Part shown: piece by piece, positions 52,444-59,700 of the stretch | Layout of the letters: each line of letters begins with the position of its first letter | Numbering within the stretch: position 1 is the first letter of the stretch | Assembly (NCBI RefSeq): GCF_017908035.1 | Contig: NZ_JAEQMU010000001.1 | Location: 1,054,001-1,118,000, forward strand | Length of the DNA stretch: 64,000 nucleotides | Direction of reading: 5' to 3' | From: Sphingobacterium tabacisoli | GTDB lineage: Bacteria > Bacteroidota > Bacteroidia > Sphingobacteriales > Sphingobacteriaceae | Notes under the pieces: generated by a model | Databases searched by the model: none | Told to the model about the DNA's origin: nothing | Seen by the model: the letters and a program-made list of their open reading frames with translations, nothing else | Made by a program: the position numbers and the translations under genes

Positions 52444-53550
52444 ATGGCGGAAGAGAAGAAATTGACGGGGAATAAAGGGGAATGGAGTGAGGTATATACG
52501 TTATTGAAGTTATTAGGTGATAATAAGGTTTATGCTGGTGATAGTAATTTAAAGAAGATCACTGAAATCGTTTACCCTATTTTATCGATATTGCGAAACG
52601 AGAATGGTAAGGATATCACATATAACATCGTAGACAAAAAGATAGATGTAATTCTCAATTCAAAAGTAACTTCGGTCTTAGCATCAGATTTCCTTAATAA
52701 ATCAAATGAGCTTTTACTTGAAATCAAAAAGCAACCAAAGACCTTCAGTGTTCCGAGCGTTCAATCATTCTTAGATAAAATTCATTGTAGGTCATTAAAA
52801 GCTAAATCGACAGTCAAGTCAGATATAACAATTAAAATTCATGATTTCAGAACTGGTTTAACTCCCATTTTGGGTTTCAGTATTAAGTCAGATCTAGGAG
52901 AAGCTCCGACTTTGTTTAACAGTAACAAATCAACTAATTTTTCATATTCTATAAACAACATTACCCTTAGTCCCTCTGAAATAGACGCTATAAACTCCAT
53001 GGTACTCCAGCGAGGAAGTAAAACTATACAAAATGTACGAGGCCGCTTACAAAGCCTGATAAATAAGGGTGCTATTATATCTTTTTCAGATGTAAAAAAA
53101 AATAAGTTTAAAAATAATCTAATGATGATTGACAGTAACCTGCCAAACATATTAGCATCTTCAATTTACAAATATTTCACTTCAAATCTCTCGAAATCGA
53201 CTGAGCTTATACACTTCTTAGAACAGGATAATCCTTTAAATTTCGATCTTTCTCTAAGTCACCCCTTTTACTCATATAAATACAAACGATTTCTAAATGA
53301 CGTTGCATTAGGGATGTTGCCTAGTAAAATTTGGACAGGAGAATTTGATGCAACAGGAGGCTATTTAATTGTAAGAGAAGATGGAGAAGTTATATGTTAT
53401 CATATCTATAATAGGAATGAATTTGAAGATTACCTGTTTAAGAATACAAAATTCGAAACTCCAAGTGCTTCGAAACATGATTTCGGGTACATTTATGTAG
53501 AAAACAACCAGTTATATATAGATTTAAATCTACAGATTAGATTCTTGTAG
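52444..53550 (+). CDS. HpaII-family type II restriction endonuclease
   Basis: The 368-residue protein begins MAEEKKLTGNKGEWSEVYTLLKLLGDNKVYAGD, which matches the GEWSE-type N-terminus of HpaII-like enzymes. SDITIKIHDFRTGLTPILGFSIKSDLG (about 122-148) is the conserved central segment. It starts 3 bp after the methyltransferase stop, so both belong to one type II system that likely cuts CCGG. Base composition is clearly more AT-rich than in the methyltransferase gene. Confidence 0.82.
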   Translation: MAEEKKLTGNKGEWSEVYTLLKLLGDNKVYAGDSNLKKITEIVYPILSILRNENGKDITYNIVDKKIDVILNSKVTSVLASDFLNKSNELLLEIKKQPKTFSVPSVQSFLDKIHCRSLKAKSTVKSDITIKIHDFRTGLTPILGFSIKSDLGEAPTLFNSNKSTNFSYSINNITLSPSEIDAINSMVLQRGSKTIQNVRGRLQSLINKGAIISFSDVKKNKFKNNLMMIDSNLPNILASSIYKYFTSNLSKSTELIHFLEQDNPLNFDLSLSHPFYSYKYKRFLNDVALGMLPSKIWTGEFDATGGYLIVREDGEVICYHIYNRNEFEDYLFKNTKFETPSASKHDFGYIYVENNQLYIDLNLQIRFL

Positions 53551-53777
53551 AAGAGTTCATAGTCCTATGTCCCCCTCAGTAACAGCGCTAACCGCAAATA
53601 TTGATGCAATAACACAAAACAGACTAGTTTTCTGCTGACTTGGCATGTGGCCGGGCTGTTCTCTGTGATGTAGCTTTTAACACACGAACAGAGGAGCTAA
53701 CCCCTGAAGATATCTGTAAAATAACACCGTGTCACCGGGCAAGACTCTGGGGATGCCTAGATGAACAATTAAGCTTT

Positions 53778-54431
53778 CTAATTTGCAATATAGACATAAT
53801 ACCCGTCTGGGTAATTGTCCTCTTTGCGAATCCAAACAATGTTTAATTTAAGTTTGTTTTTAATAGCTCTAATGGTTCTTGTCCAATCACGTATACCTGC
53901 TATGCCTTGTAAAATACTTGGAGGAAACTTTTTATTCGGTGAATTTTCAAAAAGCACTTTCAATCTATTATATCCATTAATTTGATTATATACAAGTCTC
54001 ATTACTTCTGGATCAAAGTCATCCTTAAAAAAGTTTCTTTTTGCTAAATTGCATTCATTACATAACGTCCATAAATTTGAGTCATCATTACCTCCCCCCC
54101 AATCAAGCGGGATTTTATGATCAACATGTAATTTTACATTATCTGACACCCCTTTACCACAGGATTGACATCGATGTCCATCTCTATGTCTTATTCTATA
54201 TTTATCTTTAGAAGAAAGTCCATCTCTTACAGATTTACTTATCAACTCATTAATCAAAATGATATTATATCCATTTACATCATTTTCATAATCTATTATA
54301 GCATCTTGTTTTAATTGTCTAAGAACCCTAGCCCATTCGCTAATCTTACCAACGGCACGCAGTTCTTCGGTAGAATAAATTCTAAGTCCATTATTACTTA
54401 TATAATGATATAAATCTTTTCTAGCACTCAT
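53778..54431 (-). CDS. HNH endonuclease with duplicated flanking domain
   Basis: The 217-residue protein has a central HNH nuclease: RHRDGHRCQSCGKG, LHVDHKIPLDWGGGNDDSNLWTLC and NECNLAKRNFF (about 81-130), with two CxxC pairs for zinc. The N-terminal part (EWARVLRQLKQDAIIDYENDVNGYNIIL) and the C-terminal part (DWTRTIRAIKNKLKLNIVWIRKEDNYPDGYYVYI) look alike and are probably two copies of a small winged-helix-like domain that could read the DNA target. It is preceded by a 69-residue XRE protein (2-bp gap). The pair lies opposite to the restriction-modification genes, between the HpaII-like gene and Vsr. Confidence 0.8.
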   Translation of the reverse strand: MSARKDLYHYISNNGLRIYSTEELRAVGKISEWARVLRQLKQDAIIDYENDVNGYNIILINELISKSVRDGLSSKDKYRIRHRDGHRCQSCGKGVSDNVKLHVDHKIPLDWGGGNDDSNLWTLCNECNLAKRNFFKDDFDPEVMRLVYNQINGYNRLKVLFENSPNKKFPPSILQGIAGIRDWTRTIRAIKNKLKLNIVWIRKEDNYPDGYYVYIAN

Positions 54432-54433
54432 TA

Positions 54434-54643
54434 TTATAAATTTTTTAATAGACTTTCGATTGACAAATCAAATGCTTTAGCTAACTTTTCAATTATAACT
54501 AATGAAACATTTCTTTTGCCCCCCTCTATGCTCTGAATATAAGTTCTATCAACTTCCGCTATTAGTGCAAGTCCCTCTTGTGATATTCCTTTTTGCTGTC
54601 TTATCTCTTTTACTCTTAATCCAAATTTTTCCTTTATATCCAT
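54434..54643 (-). CDS. XRE/controller-type HTH protein
   Basis: The 69-residue protein is a single Cro/C1-type helix-turn-helix: LRVKEIRQQKGISQEGLALIAEVDRTYIQSIEGGKRNVSLVIIEKLAKAFDLSIESL. It has the size of R-M controller (C) proteins, which time nuclease expression. The HNH gene follows 2 bp downstream, so it probably controls that nuclease. It is preceded by a 254-bp gap with an inverted repeat at 54785-54828. Confidence 0.85.
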   Translation of the reverse strand: MDIKEKFGLRVKEIRQQKGISQEGLALIAEVDRTYIQSIEGGKRNVSLVIIEKLAKAFDLSIESLLKNL

Positions 54644-54784
54644 AATGCAAATTCAGAAAATGTAGACAATCAAACAACGGACAATAGTCAACAATTAAAA
54701 CCAGTCGATCTAGTATATAACTAGATATTGGCGAAATTGCTGTCTAAGGAAGAAATTGAAAGTTTATTCTCTTTAATAACCACA

Positions 54785-54828
54785 GCATTTTATATTTCTT
54801 TTTTTATAATTTCGTAATTATAAAATGC
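54785..54828. promoter_or_regulatory. 10-bp inverted repeat in the divergent HTH/Vsr gap
   Basis: GCATTTTATA at 54785-54794 and TATAAAATGC at 54819-54828 flank a T-rich 24-nt centre; the outer ACCACA/GTTGT bases extend it imperfectly. It could be a C-protein-type operator between divergent genes, or a terminator. Confidence 0.4.
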
Positions 54829-54897
54829 CGTTGTAATAATGGAATCAACGAAACCTATTTTGTCTATAAAAAATTAAAAAAGCAATAACTTTGGATA

Positions 54898-55380
54898 ATG
54901 AGCAGGTACGATGATGATGTTGACAGAATAGCAGTTCCTAGATTTGAGGAATCCGCGGGCTTCTATACCTCCAAGCAGCGCAGCTATAATATGTCTCGTA
55001 TCAAAGGTAAGAACTCCAAGCCTGAGATGATCCTACGCAAGGCGCTATGGTCTAAAAATATCCGGTTCCGCCTGCACGACAAGTCTCTGCCCGGCCGACC
55101 TGATATCGTAATCAAAAAGTATAAACTGGCAATATTCGTGGATGGGGAGTTCTGGCATGGCTTCGACTGGAAGACCAACCGCGAGCGCATCAAATCCAAC
55201 CGTCTATTCTGGATACCTAAGATCGAACGCAATATGCAGAAGGATGAACGGGTAAACCGTGCCCTACGGGATATGGACTATACGGTATTCCGATTCTGGT
55301 CACAGGATGTACTGAAGAAGCTCCCGATGGTGCTGAACCAGATCGAATTGTTCTTGGAAACGAGAAAGTTGTATCCGTAA
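54898..55380 (+). CDS. vsr: very short patch repair endonuclease (Vsr)
   Basis: The 160-residue protein has the Vsr pattern: MSRIKGKNSKPEMILRKALW, PGRPDIVIKKYKLAIFVDGEFWHGFDW with the catalytic Asp, then NRLFWIPKIERNMQKDERV, DYTVFRFWSQDV. The first 30 residues are an extension. Vsr nicks T:G mismatches produced by deamination of 5-methylcytosine and so accompanies C5-methyltransferases, here the enzyme at 51067. The two are separated by the restriction gene and by the oppositely oriented XRE-HNH pair. Confidence 0.9.
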   Translation: MSRYDDDVDRIAVPRFEESAGFYTSKQRSYNMSRIKGKNSKPEMILRKALWSKNIRFRLHDKSLPGRPDIVIKKYKLAIFVDGEFWHGFDWKTNRERIKSNRLFWIPKIERNMQKDERVNRALRDMDYTVFRFWSQDVLKKLPMVLNQIELFLETRKLYP

Positions 55381-55427
55381 GATTTTTATAAAACTAATAT
55401 TTTTAGTATATTCGTTTTATAAATCTT
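55379..55427 (+). promoter_or_regulatory. inverted repeat upstream of the 55434 gene
   Basis: AAGATTTTTATAAAAC at 55379-55394 is complementary to GTTTTATAAATCTT at 55414-55427 apart from a 2-nt insertion. The repeat ends 6 bp before the ATG and overlaps the Vsr stop. It resembles the arrangement at 50651-50689. Confidence 0.45.
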
Positions 55428-55433
55428 AAAGTT

Positions 55434-55742
55434 ATGAACGAATCTTTGATACAACGGGACTCGGATTGGCGGTATCAGTTATCAGAGCTGATTGACGAAA
55501 AGTTACTAGAACAAGTCAACAGCATGTCCCGACCGGAACTAATCGAATGGCTGGCATGGAATGACCGCAACGGCTTATTCTTGGATGAAGACGCTATCGC
55601 CGAAGGCTATCCCCCACTTACAGAACAAGAAGCTAGAATGTGTGTATACGGAGTTATCATGCGGGATGAACCAGAATGGGATAGTTATATGGGTGAAGTA
55701 TACCTACGTGATCTGGATCTGGCTGTGGATGTAAGTAGGTGA
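55434..55742 (+). CDS. hypothetical acidic protein, 102 aa
   Basis: The protein is acidic and helical: MNESLIQRDSDWRYQLSELI, LIEWLAWNDRNGLFLDEDAIAEGYPPLTEQEARMCVYGVIMRDEPEWDSYMGEVYLRD. There is no signal or membrane segment and I recognise no family. It follows Vsr by 53 bp. Being acidic and small, it could be an immunity or anti-restriction-like protein, but this is a guess. Confidence 0.5.
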   Translation: MNESLIQRDSDWRYQLSELIDEKLLEQVNSMSRPELIEWLAWNDRNGLFLDEDAIAEGYPPLTEQEARMCVYGVIMRDEPEWDSYMGEVYLRDLDLAVDVSR

Positions 55743-55894
55743 CAGCTCCTCCTTTATCTTTGAACATATATACTACAGGTCATCTGTACAATAATAGTCT
55801 ATATTGTAAAAGCGTATAGAAATCTATATGAACCCAGCTAATATGTTTGTGCATGATTTTTTAGTATCTTAGGAAGAATAAGGATAAAAAGAAT

Positions 55895-56104
55895 ATGGAT
55901 AGACGTAGGATTTTAATCTTCTTGGTCTTGATTTTTCTGCTACTAATAGTGGGCTATGTTATTCCATTTCAAGATCTGGTAATACCGGCATGGAATACGT
56001 TGATAATCCCAGCGGTGGTAGTAAGAACAATAATAACCCTTATTATCCTTCTTTTATTAGGGGCTTATGCTTACTTCTCGATAAAGAAGATTTCAAAAAA
56101 GTAG
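55895..56104 (+). CDS. small membrane protein, 69 aa
   Basis: Two hydrophobic segments (ILIFLVLIFLLLIVGYVIPF and VVVRTIITLIILLLLGAYAYF) with charged ends (MDRRR, KKISKK) make up nearly the whole protein. No family is recognised. It is the last plus-strand gene of the island, before the terminator at 56215. Confidence 0.5.
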   Translation: MDRRRILIFLVLIFLLLIVGYVIPFQDLVIPAWNTLIIPAVVVRTIITLIILLLLGAYAYFSIKKISKK

Positions 56105-56214
56105 AGCAAAAGAATATGTGAATGTAACCTTTAGGTTGTTTATGACTTTCGGATATACTATCGGCATGGGAATTGTTACTATATCGGTATTCATAGGTAA
56201 ATAATTGGTTGGTT

Positions 56215-56250
56215 AAAATCCCTGAAGCTCCTCGCTCCAGGGATTTTTTT
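56215..56250. terminator. bidirectional intrinsic terminator
   Basis: AAAATCCCTG at 56215-56224 pairs with CAGGGATTTT at 56238-56247, with an inner AGC/GCT and a T-run. It ends the plus-strand gene at 55895 and probably the minus-strand operon that stops at 56270. Confidence 0.85.
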
Positions 56251-56269
56251 GTTTTATCAGTTTAGAAAG

Positions 56270-56737
56270 TTACTTCTCTAACAATACTTCAAACCGCTCT
56301 GTTGTCGGAGGAAGACAAGACTGCGCATCACAAGCTTGGTATTGCACTGTCCCGCGGATGATCGGCTTGGTAACACCCGCTACCTTTTCCACTAGAACCC
56401 GCTGCTTAAAAACATTACCTAAACCCTTATAGACAGTGTATTCTTCATGATATATAGGGTCGGGTAATCGCACATTTCCGATCAACTTCATCCCTTTAGG
56501 CAATAAAAAGCCAATGTGGAATGCCGTCATCCCTTTTACTTCGTTGTCCGCATCTGCAGCATAGACATACCATCCTTCGTCTACATCGACTCGGATCAAG
56601 AGCTCTACCGTATCGCCCACAGTGACTTGTTTGGGTTGTTGTATACTTATTTTTAAAGGTGCATATTCTTGCGCTGAAATGGTCGTCATCGTCAAAATAA
56701 GGCTCAAGGAACACCATGCGTTAAACCACTTAGCCAT
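56270..56737 (-). CDS. stand-alone DsbD N-terminal-type domain, secreted
   Basis: Started at MAKWFNAWCSLSLILTMTTISA (signal peptide), the 155-residue protein matches the periplasmic N-terminal domain of DsbD: VTVGDTVELLIRVDVDEGWYVYA, the GSTYPxG-like PKGMKLIG region, and the conserved end QYQACDAQSCLPPTT, whose two cysteines are those exposed in the thiol-exchange partner. The membrane and thioredoxin domains of DsbD are absent, so it is not a complete reductase. It overlaps the VCBS gene by 8 bp and should be translationally coupled. Confidence 0.78.
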   Translation of the reverse strand: MAKWFNAWCSLSLILTMTTISAQEYAPLKISIQQPKQVTVGDTVELLIRVDVDEGWYVYAADADNEVKGMTAFHIGFLLPKGMKLIGNVRLPDPIYHEEYTVYKGLGNVFKQRVLVEKVAGVTKPIIRGTVQYQACDAQSCLPPTTERFEVLLEK

Positions 56738-58283
56738 TGCCCTTCTCCTTTCCCAATAGTACATAGATATACCCTTGATGGACCAAATCCTCATATTTTG
56801 GCTTCTTATTATTGGCTTTGTTGATATGATGCTTATTTATCTGTGCGATATCATCGTCCGTGAGTTTGTATTTGGTCTGAAAAAGATGCAGCTCGCGTTC
56901 GGCTTTTTGGCGCTCATTTGTATCTTTTGTATGTCCCAGTAACGATCTGAGGTCGTAGATCGTCTGCAGATCCTCGCTGTTGATCTTTTTGGTCGCGGCA
57001 ATCGCGTCTAGCTGCTGAGCTGCCGAGGCATAATCGCGCGCTCTGTTTTCTTTGACACGCTTGGACATAAGCCCCGGGTTTGATTTATAGATCTGCGTAT
57101 CCCACTCCCAGGTCCACGAAAGATCATGGTCAAAGATGCCGGCCCGAGTCGCTACGCTAGTCCCTATAATCAGATCATTTATGCCGTCATTGTTCCAGTC
57201 GGCTACATTGACATGCATCCAAGACCCGGGGAATGACTTTTCGCCATTCTTGGCTTTAAACAAAGGTACTCCCGGCTCGAAACGGATACCTTCTTTGGTC
57301 TTTATGCCCTTAAAGAAGGTGACTGCTACACTTCCTCCTTCCAGATGCATGTCGCTGACCAGCAGGTCCAACTGCCCGTCATTGTCCCAGTCTACAATAC
57401 AGGGGATCATCGCATCGCCGCCATAGGGTCTTCCTGCCTGATTATCTTTAACCTTGCCCGTACCATTAGAAACCGTGAGCGGCCTGCCCGAGGTATCTAA
57501 CAGCAGCTGCCGACGGCCAAACTCGGGAACATGCTTCTTGCCTATGTTTTTACTGATCCTCAGGGTACTGCCCCCGGTAACCATATCGGCCAATCCGTCA
57601 CCATCTAAATCGCCAAATGCAGCAGATGAATACTGCCAGTAAAACCAATTCTCGGGATCATCCCAAGATACCTTGTGGCTAGAGGGCCGTCTACCCAGCA
57701 TATTATCACCAAATTGTGGTACATGCTGCCCATGCATAAAGCCCTCTTCGCTGCCTCTAAACCAATTGATAAGGCCGGGATCATATTGCCCCGTCAGGAT
57801 GTCATCATAACCATCATTATCCAGATCGATTATTCTTGGCGTAAATCCCATACAGCACCAGGTAAAAATAGATAGTGGCGTACCATTCTGATAGGCCCTG
57901 CCCGGCATTAAATAGGTATACGTATCCGAGAAGGCGGGGCGCTCGGCGGTCCCTATATTTTTATAGACCCGCAGGTAGCTTCCTACTGCCACAGGGATTT
58001 CCTTTTCGCCCATACTATTAAACTCTCCAATTAGCAGATCTTTGCGCCCGTCCTTGTCGACATCGTAAAATGCGGGCGATGCCCATCCATTTCCTTCGCC
58101 CATGACAGGTTTATCTACTCCCATGATCAATTGCGGGGCAGTCAATCGTGGTGCGCCCGCAATATCCATAAATACCAACTCCGGAAAGACGGTGGCGTCT
58201 TGCGCATATGTAACTTGCCAAACCAAAGGCAATAGCAAAGCTATAGCACCCTTTAGGGCACTTCTTTTAAAATATATTTGCAT
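56730..58283 (-). CDS. secreted VCBS/FG-GAP repeat protein
   Basis: The 517-residue protein has a signal peptide (LKGAIALLLPLVWQVTYAQ). Several Ca2+-binding repeats follow: YDVDKDGRKDLLIGEFNSMG, IDLDNDGYDDILTGQYDPG, GDLDGDGLADMVTGGS, VDWDNDGQLDLLVSDMH, ADWNNDGINDLIIGTS. The C-terminal ~100 residues are charged and helical. It lies 28 bp after SusD and shares domain type with the VCBS gene in the 18-33 kb locus. Confidence 0.85.
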   Translation of the reverse strand: MQIYFKRSALKGAIALLLPLVWQVTYAQDATVFPELVFMDIAGAPRLTAPQLIMGVDKPVMGEGNGWASPAFYDVDKDGRKDLLIGEFNSMGEKEIPVAVGSYLRVYKNIGTAERPAFSDTYTYLMPGRAYQNGTPLSIFTWCCMGFTPRIIDLDNDGYDDILTGQYDPGLINWFRGSEEGFMHGQHVPQFGDNMLGRRPSSHKVSWDDPENWFYWQYSSAAFGDLDGDGLADMVTGGSTLRISKNIGKKHVPEFGRRQLLLDTSGRPLTVSNGTGKVKDNQAGRPYGGDAMIPCIVDWDNDGQLDLLVSDMHLEGGSVAVTFFKGIKTKEGIRFEPGVPLFKAKNGEKSFPGSWMHVNVADWNNDGINDLIIGTSVATRAGIFDHDLSWTWEWDTQIYKSNPGLMSKRVKENRARDYASAAQQLDAIAATKKINSEDLQTIYDLRSLLGHTKDTNERQKAERELHLFQTKYKLTDDDIAQINKHHINKANNKKPKYEDLVHQGYIYVLLGKEKGNG

Positions 58284-58311
58284 AACTATTCTGTTCTTTT
58301 TATTGATTGAT

Positions 58312-59697
58312 TTAATACCCCGTACTCTGCGGGTTAAGTTTTGGATTTAATAAGAGCTCCTTTTCGGGCAAGGGCCAATTTGCATGGTAGCTTTTCCAAT
58401 TGGGTTTAACGCCTTTCAGATCATCCAGTCGGTTGAAACGCTTCAATGTTAAAAAGCGAAGTCCCATCTCCGCGAAAAACTCGCGTCTATTTTCTAAAAG
58501 AATCTCTTCCAGAAGACTATTTTGGTCTATAGGTTCTTCCAGTAATGAAATAGCTGCCTTCTGTCGGATCGCATTGATGTAAGGCAGGGCCTCGCCGATC
58601 TTCCCTTGCTGAGCCAGTACCTCGGCCAGAAGCAGGTACACCTCGTCCAGTCTAAAAACAATGGAGTACTCGGTATTATTGTCCACGCGGTTTTTATACT
58701 TGTATACACCATACCAGGCTTCTGAATTGATCGGCACCTCCACGATCCAGTTTTTGCGACGCTTATCGTTGGTCGAAAACACACTGATCAGATCTGGTGA
58801 CACGGTATAATTGGCCGATAAAGCATTAGAAAAAATGTATTGTAGTGCTTCTTTGGTGATGTTGCCCGGTAGTTTGGGTTTGAGCTGCCAAAGGATGTGC
58901 TTTCCATCTTTTAGGAATGTTTTGGATAGGTCCTTTTCAAGCTGGTATAGTGGCGACTTTATAATGTCTTGGAACAATACCTCAGCCTCGGCATATTTAT
59001 GCTGTAGTGCAAGTACTTTGGCCAGCATGATCTCTGCAACTTTGCGGTTTGGAAATATTCTTTCTGCACTTCTATAGTCGTCGCTTAATAATGCGCCGGC
59101 GGTTTCCAAATCAGCAGCCAGCTTGTCCAAAAGTTGATCGGAGCTTGTCTTTGCCATTTGCCTATTGATGGTGTAATCGGTCTGGGTTACGAAAGGAATG
59201 TCGCCATAGACCTGCTGCAGATAGAAATACAAAATAGACCTGAGCAATAGTGCCTCTCCTTTGATCCAGTTTTTGTCCTTATCGGCCAATGTAGTCGAAG
59301 CCTCTGTCCCTTCTATTATCGCATTGGCCGTATATACAAGCTGATAAGCACTCGTCCAATAGGAAAGTACCTTTGGATTGGCAGCTATCTGCTGATTGCC
59401 ATAGATTTCGGGGAGCCCCGAATTACTGACCGATACATTAAACGTCATATCATCTGTATACACCCCCATAAGGCTTCCGGTCTGATCCCCAGCTAATGGA
59501 GACGATTCAAAAAGGCTCGCATACAGACCTGCTAACGCCGCTGTTGCTGTTTTGGTATTTTCAAAAACCTCCTTTTTGTAAATCTGATTAACGGGTTTTT
59601 CTACTTCGATCAGCCCTTCACATGACAGCAGGCTCAATAGGGTAAAAGTACCCATACACAGTAGTGCTGCTATATTTTTGATTTGCATGAGTTTCAT
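58312..59697 (-). CDS. susD: SusD/RagB-family lipoprotein
   Basis: The 461-residue lipoprotein has a lipobox (LLSLLSC, near residue 26) and the SusD pattern: NTKTATAALAGLYASLFES, IKGEALLLRSILYFYLQQVYGDIPFV, VFRLDEVYLLLAEVLAQQGK, LLENRREFFAEMGLRFLTLKRF, and the diagnostic PLPEKELLLNPKLNPQSTGY end. It follows SusC by 3 bp. Confidence 0.92.
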   Translation of the reverse strand: MKLMQIKNIAALLCMGTFTLLSLLSCEGLIEVEKPVNQIYKKEVFENTKTATAALAGLYASLFESSPLAGDQTGSLMGVYTDDMTFNVSVSNSGLPEIYGNQQIAANPKVLSYWTSAYQLVYTANAIIEGTEASTTLADKDKNWIKGEALLLRSILYFYLQQVYGDIPFVTQTDYTINRQMAKTSSDQLLDKLAADLETAGALLSDDYRSAERIFPNRKVAEIMLAKVLALQHKYAEAEVLFQDIIKSPLYQLEKDLSKTFLKDGKHILWQLKPKLPGNITKEALQYIFSNALSANYTVSPDLISVFSTNDKRRKNWIVEVPINSEAWYGVYKYKNRVDNNTEYSIVFRLDEVYLLLAEVLAQQGKIGEALPYINAIRQKAAISLLEEPIDQNSLLEEILLENRREFFAEMGLRFLTLKRFNRLDDLKGVKPNWKSYHANWPLPEKELLLNPKLNPQSTGY

Positions 59698-59700
59698 TTT

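Noticed and set aside
53640..53846. 68-codon plus-strand frame after the HpaII-like gene
   Set aside because: Its middle reads somewhat like protein (EELTPEDICKITP), but it runs into the HNH gene on the other strand and has no clear start. I treat it as scrap DNA of a lost gene, not as a gene.
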